Shown: positions 1-8,687 of the stretch, piece after piece
Layout: each line of letters starts with the position of its first letter
Position numbering within the stretch: the stretch's first letter is position 1
Assembly (NCBI GenBank): GCA_012838085.1
Contig: DUPX01000089.1
Span: 1-35,400, forward strand
Reading direction: 5' to 3'
Source: Eubacteriaceae bacterium
Lineage (GTDB): Bacteria > Bacillota > Clostridia > Eubacteriales > Garciellaceae
Length of the DNA stretch: 35,400 nucleotides
Made by a program: the position numbers and the translations under genes
Notes under the pieces: model-generated
The model's input: only the letters and a program-made list of their open reading frames with translations
What the model was told of the DNA's origin: nothing
Database searches by the model: none

Positions 1-121
1 CTGGTTGGCCTATATTTAACCCATAAACCTTTTCCCCTTCCTTTTTAGCTAAAGCTGCATAAGGGCTTAGCTTTCTTATAGGTGAATCTGACATATTTTG
101 AATTCTACTAGATAGTTTCAT
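1..121 (-). CDS. PLP-dependent aminotransferase, class I/II-like (N-terminus only, runs off window)
   Basis: Minus strand from 121: GGAGGGAATAAAG-ATG, then MKLSSRIQNMSDSPIRKLSPYAALAKKEGEKVYGLNIGQP, which resembles aminotransferase N-termini. Confidence 0.7.
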   Translation of the reverse strand, partial: MKLSSRIQNMSDSPIRKLSPYAALAKKEGEKVYGLNIGQP

Positions 122-516
122 CTTTATTCCCTCCTAAAAATATTTTTATTCAATCTTTAAAACCGCCCCTTGTGTATATTGTAGCTTAAGGGATAGGATA
201 AAAAGACCTCTGGAAAAATTTATCAAATTTTATTGTTCTACTAAATATATCATCTTTTTTACTCCCTGCCAAGGTAAATATCTTTACTATTTAGCTTTCC
301 CACAAATAGTCCCTTAATAACAAAAATATAAATAAAACCTAAATTATATCTCCTCTCATTCTTTATATAAACTTTTATTATTTCCTCTAAATTAATAAAC
401 CCTTTACTACTATCTCTCTTATATCCAAGGTTTTTCTTATAACTTTGCTAATAAAATAAGAAGTATTTATAAAAAATGGTTTTTTTCTATACTGCAATTG
501 CTACTCTAAAAATCTA

Positions 517-534
517 AGCTGGCTTTTGCCAGCT
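517..534 (-). terminator. Rho-independent terminator downstream of the TetR gene
   Basis: AGCTGGC-tttt-GCCAGCT hairpin just past the stop codon; followed by ATTTTTAG on the minus strand. Confidence 0.65.
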
Positions 535-536
535 CT

Positions 537-1145
537 TTAGTTTAATGATTTTAACAATATTCTATAAACAGTATCTTTAGCTTCTTTGGTACTTATGTTT
601 TTATGGAAATCTTTATTATTATAGTAATAGGAAAAAGATGATATAACACCTAAAACCGTCATAATTTGGTGGAATTCTGTTTCCTTAGCTGTTATTATTC
701 CTTCCGTCCGTCCAAAGTCTAATAACTCCTTAATCTCTAAATGAACTAACTCAATAAAGTTTGATATGGTATATTCCTTGTCTCTTAAAAATTCATAAAA
801 CTTTTCAATTCCTCCTGATGATACTAATATGCTAAGTATAGATACCTTATCATTGATATTTTTTTCTATAGTGTCTAATACTTCATAAAATCTATCTTTA
901 AAGCTCTCCTTAGTCTTTATCCTATCAGTAATAGTCTTTATTTCTTCGCCTACACTATATATTATAGCCTTAGAAATAACCTCCTCCTTAGAGCCAAAGT
1001 AATCATAGATGGTTCCTTTCCCAATATTAGCAGCTTTTGCAATATCTGATACCTTTATTGAATAAGGATTTACCCCTTCTCTTATTAGCTGAATTAACCC
1101 TTTAAATATAGCTATTTCTTTATCAGAGTATTTAATGTCTTCCAT
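537..1145 (-). CDS. TetR/AcrR family transcriptional regulator
   Basis: N-terminal HTH (VSDIAKAANIGKGTIYDYFGSKEEVISKAI) typical of TetR; directly downstream of the RND gene. Confidence 0.9.
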   Translation of the reverse strand: MEDIKYSDKEIAIFKGLIQLIREGVNPYSIKVSDIAKAANIGKGTIYDYFGSKEEVISKAIIYSVGEEIKTITDRIKTKESFKDRFYEVLDTIEKNINDKVSILSILVSSGGIEKFYEFLRDKEYTISNFIELVHLEIKELLDFGRTEGIITAKETEFHQIMTVLGVISSFSYYYNNKDFHKNISTKEAKDTVYRILLKSLN

Positions 1146-1148
1146 TAT

Positions 1149-4100
1149 TTATTCATCTCCTCCTAAAGAAATCTTTTTTATTCTTTTCTTATGAAATATA
1201 TTATACATTACAGGTACCACTATTAAGGTTAATAGGGTAGCATAGGTAAGTCCACCAATGGCTGTAATGGCTAGAGGTTGAATTATCTCTGAACCCATTC
1301 CTATTGCAAATGATAAAGGTAAAAGTCCTAATATGGTAGTTATAGCTGTCATTAATATTGGTCTCATCCTTGTTTTTCCTGCTAATACTAAGGCCTCTGT
1401 TAGCTCTATATCCCTTTCCCTTAATTGATTTGTATAATCTACAAAGACTATTCCATTATTTACTACAATACCTGATAATATTAGGAATCCAAGCATGGAT
1501 ATTATGGATAAGTCATATCCTGTAATAGCTAGAGCCAAAATTCCCCCTGTAAAGGCTAATGGTATAGTAAACATAACTATAAAAGGTGATAGTAGAGATT
1601 GGAATTCCGCCACCATTATTAAATAAATAAAGGCAATAGCGATAGCTATCATTAGAATTAAGTCCCTTAAAGAATCTTGAATCAGTTTATTTTCTCCTGC
1701 GATTTCTAGACTATAGCCCTCTGGCAATGTATAATACCTTAATTCTTTTTCTAGATCACGACTTACTAATCCAATATTATATCCCTTATCTATGGTTCCA
1801 TTAATAGAAATATATCTTTCTTGGGATTTTCTCATTATGGAGCTAAGGCCCTTTTCTTCTTTTATTGTAGCTATATCCCCTATTCTTATTTCCTTTTCCC
1901 CTTCCTGCCCATCAACCTTAATTAGTAAATCCTCCAAGTCATTTCTCCCAATCTTATCTCTTTCTCCGTCTACTACTATGATGGGATAGTCTTTATTGGA
2001 AAGGGATAAAGTAGTTGTTGATCTTCCCTTAGACAATAATTCATTAACCTCACCAAAGACTTGGGCAATTGTAAGCCCTTCCTCCATGGCCTTTTCTTTA
2101 TTTACAATAATTCTAATTTCTTCTGAGTTAGTATCTGCACCAATAGTGACTTCAGCTATACCTTCAGTATTTTCTAAGATTTTAGCCAGTTCTTCAGAAT
2201 AATCTCTTAAGTTATCTAGCTCACGCCCTTTGACTAATATCTCTATTCCAGAGCCTCCTAAAGCGCTCATATCCATGTCTGCATCATGGATAACCACCTC
2301 TACATCTAAATCCTCTGTTAATTGAATTATTTGATTTTCTATCTCTCCATTACTTGCTTTTTTATCTTCATTTAATAGTAAATACATGGATATGGAAGAA
2401 TCACCATTACCACCGCCTGCTCCCAATATCCCTATACTCATTCCACTACCCTGAAAAGCTCCCACTGTTTCTATATCTTCAATAGTCATAATTCTTTCCA
2501 TAACAATATCAGACATATTTGTCGCCTCTTCAAAACTGGTGTCCTCAGGTAGTTTAAGGCTTAAAGACATTTGAGGAGGGTCCATATCTGGTAAAAAAGC
2601 TGTTCCCATATTTAAAACCCAATAACCAGATATACCTAATAAAGAAACTACTATAAGAATAACTATAGCTCTATGACCTAATGACCACCTTAATATTCTT
2701 TCATAAAAATTAGTAAATTTATTGAATAATTTGTGTTCCCTTTCTTTAGTATTCCTAAGCATTGTTGAAGCCATTGCAGGTACCAAGGTTAGGGCTACTA
2801 TCAAGCTGGCCAATAATGAATATCCAATAGTAAGCCCCATATCAGTAAAAAGCTCTTTGGAAATTCCCTTTGTAAATACTATAGGTAAAAATACACAAAT
2901 TGTGGTCAAAGTAGATGCCAGTATGGCCCCTGATATTTCCTTTGCCCCTTCTATGGAGGCTTCTATGGCTGTCTTTCCTTCATTCCTCATTCTATAAATG
3001 TTTTCTATTACTACTATGGAGTTATCTACCAGCATACCCACTCCTAAAGCCAAACCACCTAAAGAAATAATATTTATCGTTACCCCTGTAAAATACATCA
3101 TTGCTATTGAAAATATTATACTAATGGGAATAGATACAGCTATTATAAAGGTAGGCTTTATATCCCATAAGAATACTATAAGTATTAATATAGCAAGTAT
3201 CCCACCGTATATAAGGTTGTCTAACACAGAATCTACCACAATATCTATATATACTCCCTGGTCCATTAGTGTGGAAAAATTTAGCCCTTCATGTTCTGTT
3301 GCTAAATCCTCCATTTTTCTATCAATATTTTTTGATACCTCTGTTGTGGCAAAGTTGCTTTGTTTTTGGAAAGTAAGTATAATACCATTATTTCCATTTA
3401 TTTTGGCATATATATCTTCAGAATTATCCTTATAGTCTATATCTGCCACATCTTTTAAATACACCTTTCCTATTGCTTCCTCTCCGGTATCAAATAAAAG
3501 AAGGTCTTCCATCTCTTCAAGACTATTAAATTTATCTCCTATCTTAACTACATACTCTGAATCTTCTTCAGATATATAACCAGCAGGCATGGAGAAGTTT
3601 TGAGCAGTTAATATTCCGGAAATCATCTTTCGAGTAATCACTCCATCTAATGAAGCCTCTTTGAAGGCTTTCTCTCGAGCATCTTCAAATTCCTTTGTCT
3701 TTTGATTTAAGGTCTTTTCACCTTGTTCTAGCTGAGTCCTAGCCTTACCCATTTCCCTATCCAAGGTATTTTTACCTATGGCTATCTGCTCTTCTTGGGC
3801 AGTTATATCCTTTTTCTGCTCTGATAAAAGTGATTTTTGTTCTTCTAGTTCTGTTAGTTTTTCATTTATAATCTTTAATCCCTGCTGAGCTTCTATTTTC
3901 CCATTAGAAATCTCTTTTAATTTTTCTTGTATTCCTAAAAGAATAAGTTTTTGTTCTTCACTAATACTATCTCCTAGGCTTAAAAGGTCTTCTTCTTCCT
4001 CCTTTAATTTATTTTCCAATTGGAGTATTTGTTCTAATCCTGCTTCTGCTTCTCTTTTTGCATTATTTAATTCTTCTATACCTTTAGCTATGGCTAATTC

Positions 4101-4868
4101 TCCTTTAGCAATTTCCTCCTTAGCTGCAGATATTGCCTTCTCTCCTTCAATTAATTTATCTCTTTGCTTTTTTTCTTCTTCAGCTAACTTTTCTTTTCCC
4201 TCAATTATTTCCTTTTTTGCCTTGTCAAGCTGTTCTCCTGCTTTGCTTAGCTTGCTGTCCACCTTATCTAATATCTTTTTATTTAGATTATCTATTTTCT
4301 CCGGACTTATATAAACTTCTATGTTTTCTTCGATTAGTCCAACAGCAGTAACTGAAGCTACCCCACCGATACTCTCCAGCTCAGGGATAATTCTCTGGTC
4401 TACATAATGTGATAACTCTGTTACATCCTTATCTTTCATATCCACAGAAAATATACCTATTGGTAGCATATCTGGATTCATCTTTATTATCATTGGAGAA
4501 CCAACACCATCCTCCCAGGCGCCCTTTATTAAATCTAAACCACTATTAATCTCTATAATCGCTGAATCCATATTTACATCATTATTAAATTCTAATATTA
4601 CTATAGATGAATTTTCTCTTGAAATAGAATTGACATTTTTTATATTGCTGACAGTGGATACTATCTGTTCAATAGGCTTAGTAACTACCATCTCCACTTC
4701 CTCTGGACTAGCTCCTCCGTAAGTGGTAGCAATAACCAAATATGGTAATTCGATGCTTGGTAATAAATCTGTTTGTAAATTGATAAAAGAAATGCTTCCT
4801 AATAATAAAACTAAAACTACTCCAACTACTATTGTATATGGCTTTCTAACACTAAATTTCGGTAACAT
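1149..4868 (-). CDS. Efflux RND transporter permease subunit (AcrB/SwrC-like) with a large coiled-coil insertion
   Basis: 1239 aa; RND motifs (GGASPEEVE, GVTINIISLGGLALGVGMLVDNSIVVIENIYR, GIVVNNGIVFVDYTNQLRE); Lys/Glu-rich coiled-coil segment between about residues 190 and 400. Confidence 0.93.
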   Translation of the reverse strand: MLPKFSVRKPYTIVVGVVLVLLLGSISFINLQTDLLPSIELPYLVIATTYGGASPEEVEMVVTKPIEQIVSTVSNIKNVNSISRENSSIVILEFNNDVNMDSAIIEINSGLDLIKGAWEDGVGSPMIIKMNPDMLPIGIFSVDMKDKDVTELSHYVDQRIIPELESIGGVASVTAVGLIEENIEVYISPEKIDNLNKKILDKVDSKLSKAGEQLDKAKKEIIEGKEKLAEEEKKQRDKLIEGEKAISAAKEEIAKGELAIAKGIEELNNAKREAEAGLEQILQLENKLKEEEEDLLSLGDSISEEQKLILLGIQEKLKEISNGKIEAQQGLKIINEKLTELEEQKSLLSEQKKDITAQEEQIAIGKNTLDREMGKARTQLEQGEKTLNQKTKEFEDAREKAFKEASLDGVITRKMISGILTAQNFSMPAGYISEEDSEYVVKIGDKFNSLEEMEDLLLFDTGEEAIGKVYLKDVADIDYKDNSEDIYAKINGNNGIILTFQKQSNFATTEVSKNIDRKMEDLATEHEGLNFSTLMDQGVYIDIVVDSVLDNLIYGGILAILILIVFLWDIKPTFIIAVSIPISIIFSIAMMYFTGVTINIISLGGLALGVGMLVDNSIVVIENIYRMRNEGKTAIEASIEGAKEISGAILASTLTTICVFLPIVFTKGISKELFTDMGLTIGYSLLASLIVALTLVPAMASTMLRNTKEREHKLFNKFTNFYERILRWSLGHRAIVILIVVSLLGISGYWVLNMGTAFLPDMDPPQMSLSLKLPEDTSFEEATNMSDIVMERIMTIEDIETVGAFQGSGMSIGILGAGGGNGDSSISMYLLLNEDKKASNGEIENQIIQLTEDLDVEVVIHDADMDMSALGGSGIEILVKGRELDNLRDYSEELAKILENTEGIAEVTIGADTNSEEIRIIVNKEKAMEEGLTIAQVFGEVNELLSKGRSTTTLSLSNKDYPIIVVDGERDKIGRNDLEDLLIKVDGQEGEKEIRIGDIATIKEEKGLSSIMRKSQERYISINGTIDKGYNIGLVSRDLEKELRYYTLPEGYSLEIAGENKLIQDSLRDLILMIAIAIAFIYLIMVAEFQSLLSPFIVMFTIPLAFTGGILALAITGYDLSIISMLGFLILSGIVVNNGIVFVDYTNQLRERDIELTEALVLAGKTRMRPILMTAITTILGLLPLSFAIGMGSEIIQPLAITAIGGLTYATLLTLIVVPVMYNIFHKKRIKKISLGGDE

Positions 4869-4897
4869 CGTATCCTCCTAATTGGAAATATAAAATC

Positions 4898-4913
4898 GAC
4901 CGACTGGTCGGTC
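4898..4913. promoter_or_regulatory. TetR-type operator
   Basis: Perfect inverted repeat GACCGAC-TG-GTCGGTC at the predicted transcription start upstream of the RND-tetR operon. Confidence 0.8.
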
Positions 4914-4919
4914 ATGATA

Positions 4920-4948
4920 ATTATAAAAATATTATTATCATTTGTCAA
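4920..4948 (-). promoter_or_regulatory. Sigma-A promoter of the RND-tetR operon
   Basis: Minus strand: TTGACA - 17 nt - TATAAT, exact consensus hexamers. Confidence 0.85.
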
Positions 4949-4961
4949 GAAAATTATTACA

Positions 4962-5017
4962 GACAAAGGGACGTGACAAGGGGACGGACGTGACAAGGGG
5001 ACGGGGGTTTTGACACA
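4962..5017. repeat. RAYT-associated REP-like repeat, locus R1 (iterated)
   Basis: gacaaagggac-gtgacaaggggacgg-acgtgacaaggggacgggggttttgacaca; shares the core with loci R2-R6. Confidence 0.85.
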
Positions 5018-5023
5018 ATAAAA

Positions 5024-5059
5024 AATCCTGGTCCTCCTATTATTAAAGGTTCCAGGATT
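5024..5059 (-). terminator. Terminator hairpin downstream of the DJ-1/PfpI gene
   Basis: AATCCTGG...CCAGGATT stem, followed by TTTTTATT on the minus strand. Confidence 0.6.
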
Positions 5060-5082
5060 CTAAACTTTTACCTAATATCTAT

Positions 5083-5589
5083 TTACTTTAGTTTCTCTAT
5101 TATGGTTTTCAAAAATACTGGTAAATCCTTTGGAGTTCTAGAGGTAATTAAATGACCATCTATCACCACTTCTTCATCCAAATATTCTGCTCCCGCATTT
5201 ACTAAATCATCTTTAATGGAGAAAAATGAAGTAACTTTCTTTCCCTTTAAATCACAGGCTGATGCCATCATCCAGGGACCATGGCAAATCGCCGCAATAA
5301 GTTTCTTGGATTTGTCCATTTCTCGGACAAAATCAACAGTTGCTTTAGTTCTTCTCATATTATCTGGAGAGAAACCTCCTGGAATCACAACCCCATCATA
5401 ATTCTTAGCAGATACTTCCCCAGAGGAGTGGGTACTTTTTTCTGTAACACCTGATTTAGAAGTATAGACTGTATCCTTTTCAGACCCTATTAGATGAACC
5501 TCAAACCCCTCCTCTAATAGTCTAAAATAAGGATAGATAAGCTCCCTTTCATCAAATAAGTTTTCTATTAATATGGCTACTTTTTTCAT
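5083..5589 (-). CDS. DJ-1/PfpI family protein (type 1 glutamine amidotransferase-like)
   Basis: 168 aa with GVVIPGGFSPDNMRR and the nucleophile elbow AICHGPWMMAS. Confidence 0.9.
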   Translation of the reverse strand: MKKVAILIENLFDERELIYPYFRLLEEGFEVHLIGSEKDTVYTSKSGVTEKSTHSSGEVSAKNYDGVVIPGGFSPDNMRRTKATVDFVREMDKSKKLIAAICHGPWMMASACDLKGKKVTSFFSIKDDLVNAGAEYLDEEVVIDGHLITSRTPKDLPVFLKTIIEKLK

Positions 5590-5998
5590 TAGTATCCCCT
5601 TTCATTCCATTTCTTAATACTTATATACCACATATGAGATAGATTTAATCAAAATCAAGGTCTCTATTTTTAATAAAATAAATGGTCCATAATATTTCTT
5701 CTAAAGATATTTCCCATAAGTTTTTACTTCCACCCACTAGGAGTAATTGTTTAATATTTTATGGATCATAATATTTGCTACTTCTTCTATTGTTTCATCT
5801 AGTTAAATAATAACTTATTCTATCATTATATCCTTTACACTATATCCATTGATTATATTAATTCATATACTCTTTCTCTTATGATGAATACTTTTTTTCA
5901 TTATACCCCTTTTATTCCCTATTGGACCTTTTTTTTCTAATTATTCCTTCTCCTTAATAGAAAATTTCATTCTCAAATGTGTTTAAGCACATAAAGAA

Positions 5999-6038
5999 GA
6001 GTCTTGTTTTCATTAATTTTGTATATATCACAAGACTC
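5999..6038 (-). terminator. Terminator hairpin downstream of the ferredoxin gene
   Basis: GAGTCTTGT...ACAAGACTC, 9-bp stem. Confidence 0.5.
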
Positions 6039-6084
6039 ATTTAATATGTATCATTGTCCATTTTGTTATGTTTGAACATTTTTA

Positions 6085-6276
6085 CTACTCTTCTAAACTT
6101 ATTGCACCTGTGGGACAAGACTCTTCTGCTTCTATAGCTTCTTCCTTTACATCTGCAGGAACCGGATCTGCAATAACAATTGCTATACCCTCTTCATCCA
6201 TCTCAAATACCTCTGAACATATGCTGGCACATAGTCCACATCCGATACATTCATCTCTATCCACTTTCGCTTTCAT
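6085..6276 (-). CDS. 4Fe-4S ferredoxin
   Basis: MKAKVDRDECIGCGLCASICSEVFEM...ESCPTGAI; start moved to 6276 because GGAGGG lies just upstream of that ATG. Confidence 0.9.
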   Translation of the reverse strand: MKAKVDRDECIGCGLCASICSEVFEMDEEGIAIVIADPVPADVKEEAIEAEESCPTGAISLEE

Positions 6277-6413
6277 ATAAGCATCCCTCCATATCACTTT
6301 TTATTAAGATATAAATTTCATACCCCTGATTATCTAGATTCAACCATGCTATTTTTACTCCATAAATATCTTTTATTTGCTCATGAATATGTCTTAGTAG
6401 ACATTCCCTACTA

Positions 6414-6469
6414 TGACAAGGGGACGGGGGTTTTGACACGTGTGACAAGGGGACGGGGGTTTTGACACA
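6414..6469. repeat. RAYT-associated REP-like repeat, locus R2 (two full tandem units)
   Basis: tgacaaggggacgggggttttgacac-g-tgtgacaaggggacgggggttttgacaca; abuts the RAYT stop codon. Confidence 0.9.
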
Positions 6470-7237
6470 TTATGACCGTTGAATTATCCCCCGCCCTATT
6501 CCCGTTAGCTTCTCAATCTGACGAATTGTTAGGCCATATATTTCCTTCAAATCTTTTAAAAAAGCATTTCTTAGTATGGGTTCTAAGTTTTGTAAATCCT
6601 TTGGGTGTTCAACTTTACAATGTAACTTTATTATATTTATAGCTTCCCTATCTTTAACCCTTTTTATTTCTTCTGCCTCAAGGCATTTATCATCATTTTC
6701 CATATTAATAAACTCTAAAAACTTTATTTTCTGATTTCCCTTTGCCGAATCAAAGTATTGAAAAACAAAGTTCATATGGTTTTCATGTTTAGCCTTAATA
6801 ATATCTTTGTAATTTGTCCATCTATAATCCTGAATCTTATCTACTACTCCTGCTTTAACAGGATTTTGTAAAATATATCTAAGAACTGTTAATAAATAAA
6901 TATCATCTTCAACCGGTTCACTTTTATACCTGCCTTGAAATAAATATCCCACTCTATCATATTTTTTGTTATACCATAAAACATAACTACTTCCGATTCT
7001 TCGCATTGTATTGCCTATTGGCTCTTTTCCTTCTTTTAATAGCAAATGTACATGGTTATCCATTAAACAATATGTGTATAAAAGATACCCACAAATACTT
7101 TTATATTTCTCTAATATTTCGATAAACCTTTGAAAATCCTGATTTTCCTTGAAAATTTCTTTCCGATTTATACCCCTAATTATAATGTGATAAATACCAC
7201 TTTCACCCTTTTTTCTCGCTACCCTAGGCAATGACAT
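6470..7237 (-). CDS. REP-associated tyrosine transposase (RAYT, Y1_Tnp / TnpA_REP-like)
   Basis: 255 aa; GIYHIIIRGINRKEIF, HUH motif DNHVHLLL, GYLFQGRYKSEPV, then LRYILQNPVKAGVV; C-terminal HTH-like tail IYGLTIRQIEKLTGIGRGII. Confidence 0.92.
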   Translation of the reverse strand: MSLPRVARKKGESGIYHIIIRGINRKEIFKENQDFQRFIEILEKYKSICGYLLYTYCLMDNHVHLLLKEGKEPIGNTMRRIGSSYVLWYNKKYDRVGYLFQGRYKSEPVEDDIYLLTVLRYILQNPVKAGVVDKIQDYRWTNYKDIIKAKHENHMNFVFQYFDSAKGNQKIKFLEFINMENDDKCLEAEEIKRVKDREAINIIKLHCKVEHPKDLQNLEPILRNAFLKDLKEIYGLTIRQIEKLTGIGRGIIQRS

Positions 7238-7329
7238 TCACCCCAATATGTAATCATAAATATTCTACTTATAATGATAAGCTTATTCCCTCTAAATGGA
7301 AATAGTCTAGCTCAATTGGTTAATTATAC

Positions 7330-7357
7330 TGTGTCAGTTCCCCCGTCCCTGTGACAC
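7330..7357. repeat. RAYT-associated REP-like repeat, locus R3
   Basis: tgtgtcagttcccccgtccctgtgacac, inverted orientation relative to R1/R2; upstream of the RAYT gene. Confidence 0.85.
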
Positions 7358-7378
7358 TTCCTATCATATACTATTAGA

Positions 7379-8305
7379 TCATTCAAAGGATTTAAATGCA
7401 TCATAAAATTTAATACCCATTTCCTTCATCCAGTTAAACTGCTTTTCCCAATTAGCCTTATCCTTTAAATCTACTTGCTTTTCAATAATTATCCTGCTTG
7501 CTTTTTTATCGGGTAATTCTCTCCAATCAAGTGATGATTCAACAATGGATTCTATCTTTTCTCTATTTGAATAGAATTGGTTATATAAATCCTTGTTATT
7601 ATGGATATAGCACTCTACTGCTATAACATCCCTAACTGTATTAAGTAAAAAAGAAAAATGAAATTCTGAACTCCCTGAACCCACACTATACCAATGATCT
7701 GTAGATGGTTTTCTTTTATTAAATCGTCTAGAAAACTCTGGATCTAAAAAAACATAGTTGCTAAAAGCAGTCCAATAGTCTAATTTAAATACCATAGTTT
7801 CAGACATTTCCTGAGACATCTTCTTGATTTCCTTAGCCCAAGTATTTGGTTGTTCTAACACATTAAAGCGGGGTGCACAAGGCGATTCACCAATTTTCCA
7901 TAATTCAATTTGAATAAGAAAAAAATCAATATTTTCATCCATATTCTCATTTAACCATTCAATTGCTTTTCTATGTTCCTCTCTAGCATTTTTTACAATC
8001 CAAATAATAATACTAGCATTTTTTCCACTTGCATAAGTTATAATTTTACCTAAATGATCATGGTTAGTATCTTCTAATTGATTTTCAATAACAATAATTC
8101 TATCAGTCCCCGTTTCTTTAGCTACAATATCTGCACTAAAGCCACCAACAGAGGATTCTGTACTAATTTCTGAAATATCAATACCTATCGTATCACCTAA
8201 TATATTCATATTATCTTCCTCTGCTAGCCATGGTGTAAAATCATATGCTTCATTTTTCCATACTAGTCTTAAATCCTCTATTTTCTCTAAATATCCTAAT
8301 TCCAT
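7379..8305 (-). CDS. DUF4268-like protein, possible PD-(D/E)XK-type nuclease relative
   Basis: SADIVAKETGTDRIIVIENQLEDTNHDHLGKIITYASGKNASIIIWIVKNAREEHRKAIEWLNEN, followed by a DUF4268-like C-terminal half. Confidence 0.75.
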   Translation of the reverse strand: MELGYLEKIEDLRLVWKNEAYDFTPWLAEEDNMNILGDTIGIDISEISTESSVGGFSADIVAKETGTDRIIVIENQLEDTNHDHLGKIITYASGKNASIIIWIVKNAREEHRKAIEWLNENMDENIDFFLIQIELWKIGESPCAPRFNVLEQPNTWAKEIKKMSQEMSETMVFKLDYWTAFSNYVFLDPEFSRRFNKRKPSTDHWYSVGSGSSEFHFSFLLNTVRDVIAVECYIHNNKDLYNQFYSNREKIESIVESSLDWRELPDKKASRIIIEKQVDLKDKANWEKQFNWMKEMGIKFYDAFKSFE

Positions 8306-8446
8306 ATAAAGTACTCCTCCTTTGATATCACAAAACCATTGTCCTTTCCTTCTATTAACCTAAGGGTATTCTCTAATCTATCAGGTGAATCTTGTCTAAT
8401 CACAATATCTCTCCCTAATTATCATTCTAAAACTTATTCTATCATA

Positions 8447-8498
8447 GTGACGTTCTTGTGTCAGTAACCCCGTCCCCTTGTCACGTCCCCTTGTCACA
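8447..8498. repeat. RAYT-associated REP-like repeat, locus R4 (iterated)
   Basis: gtgacgttcttgtgtcagtaaccccgtccccttgtcacgtccccttgtcaca; inverted orientation, sub-module duplicated. Confidence 0.85.
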
Positions 8499-8628
8499 TA
8501 GTTCTACTTAAACTCTCTAATGCTATTATAGCATATAGGTATATTATGATTAAGGAGTATATCACAGTAATGGAAAAGTCTTCTAAGTCCTCTACTATTG
8601 TTTTTCTCTCACTTTTTTACATAAAAAT

Positions 8629-8666
8629 ATCACCTCTAGTCTAGATTACTATAAACTAAAGGTGAT
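8629..8666 (-). terminator. Terminator downstream of the YeiH-family gene
   Basis: ATCACCT...AGGTGAT stem, then ATTTTTAT on the minus strand. Confidence 0.55.
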
Positions 8667-8687
8667 AAAACGCATATAAAAAGCTCT

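Noticed and set aside
1792-4351. Several plus-strand ORFs (65-145 aa) inside the RND gene
   Set aside because: Antisense to a long, well-supported coding sequence; no RBS-supported start or recognisable domain.
6257-6448. 63-aa minus-strand ORF (MSHVSKPPSPCHSRECLLRHIH...)
   Set aside because: Its N-terminus is encoded by the REP-like repeat and it overlaps the ferredoxin start; no family recognised.
4962-8498. CRISPR array
   Set aside because: Repeats are dispersed over kilobases, in both orientations, with whole genes between them; no regular spacers and no cas genes.
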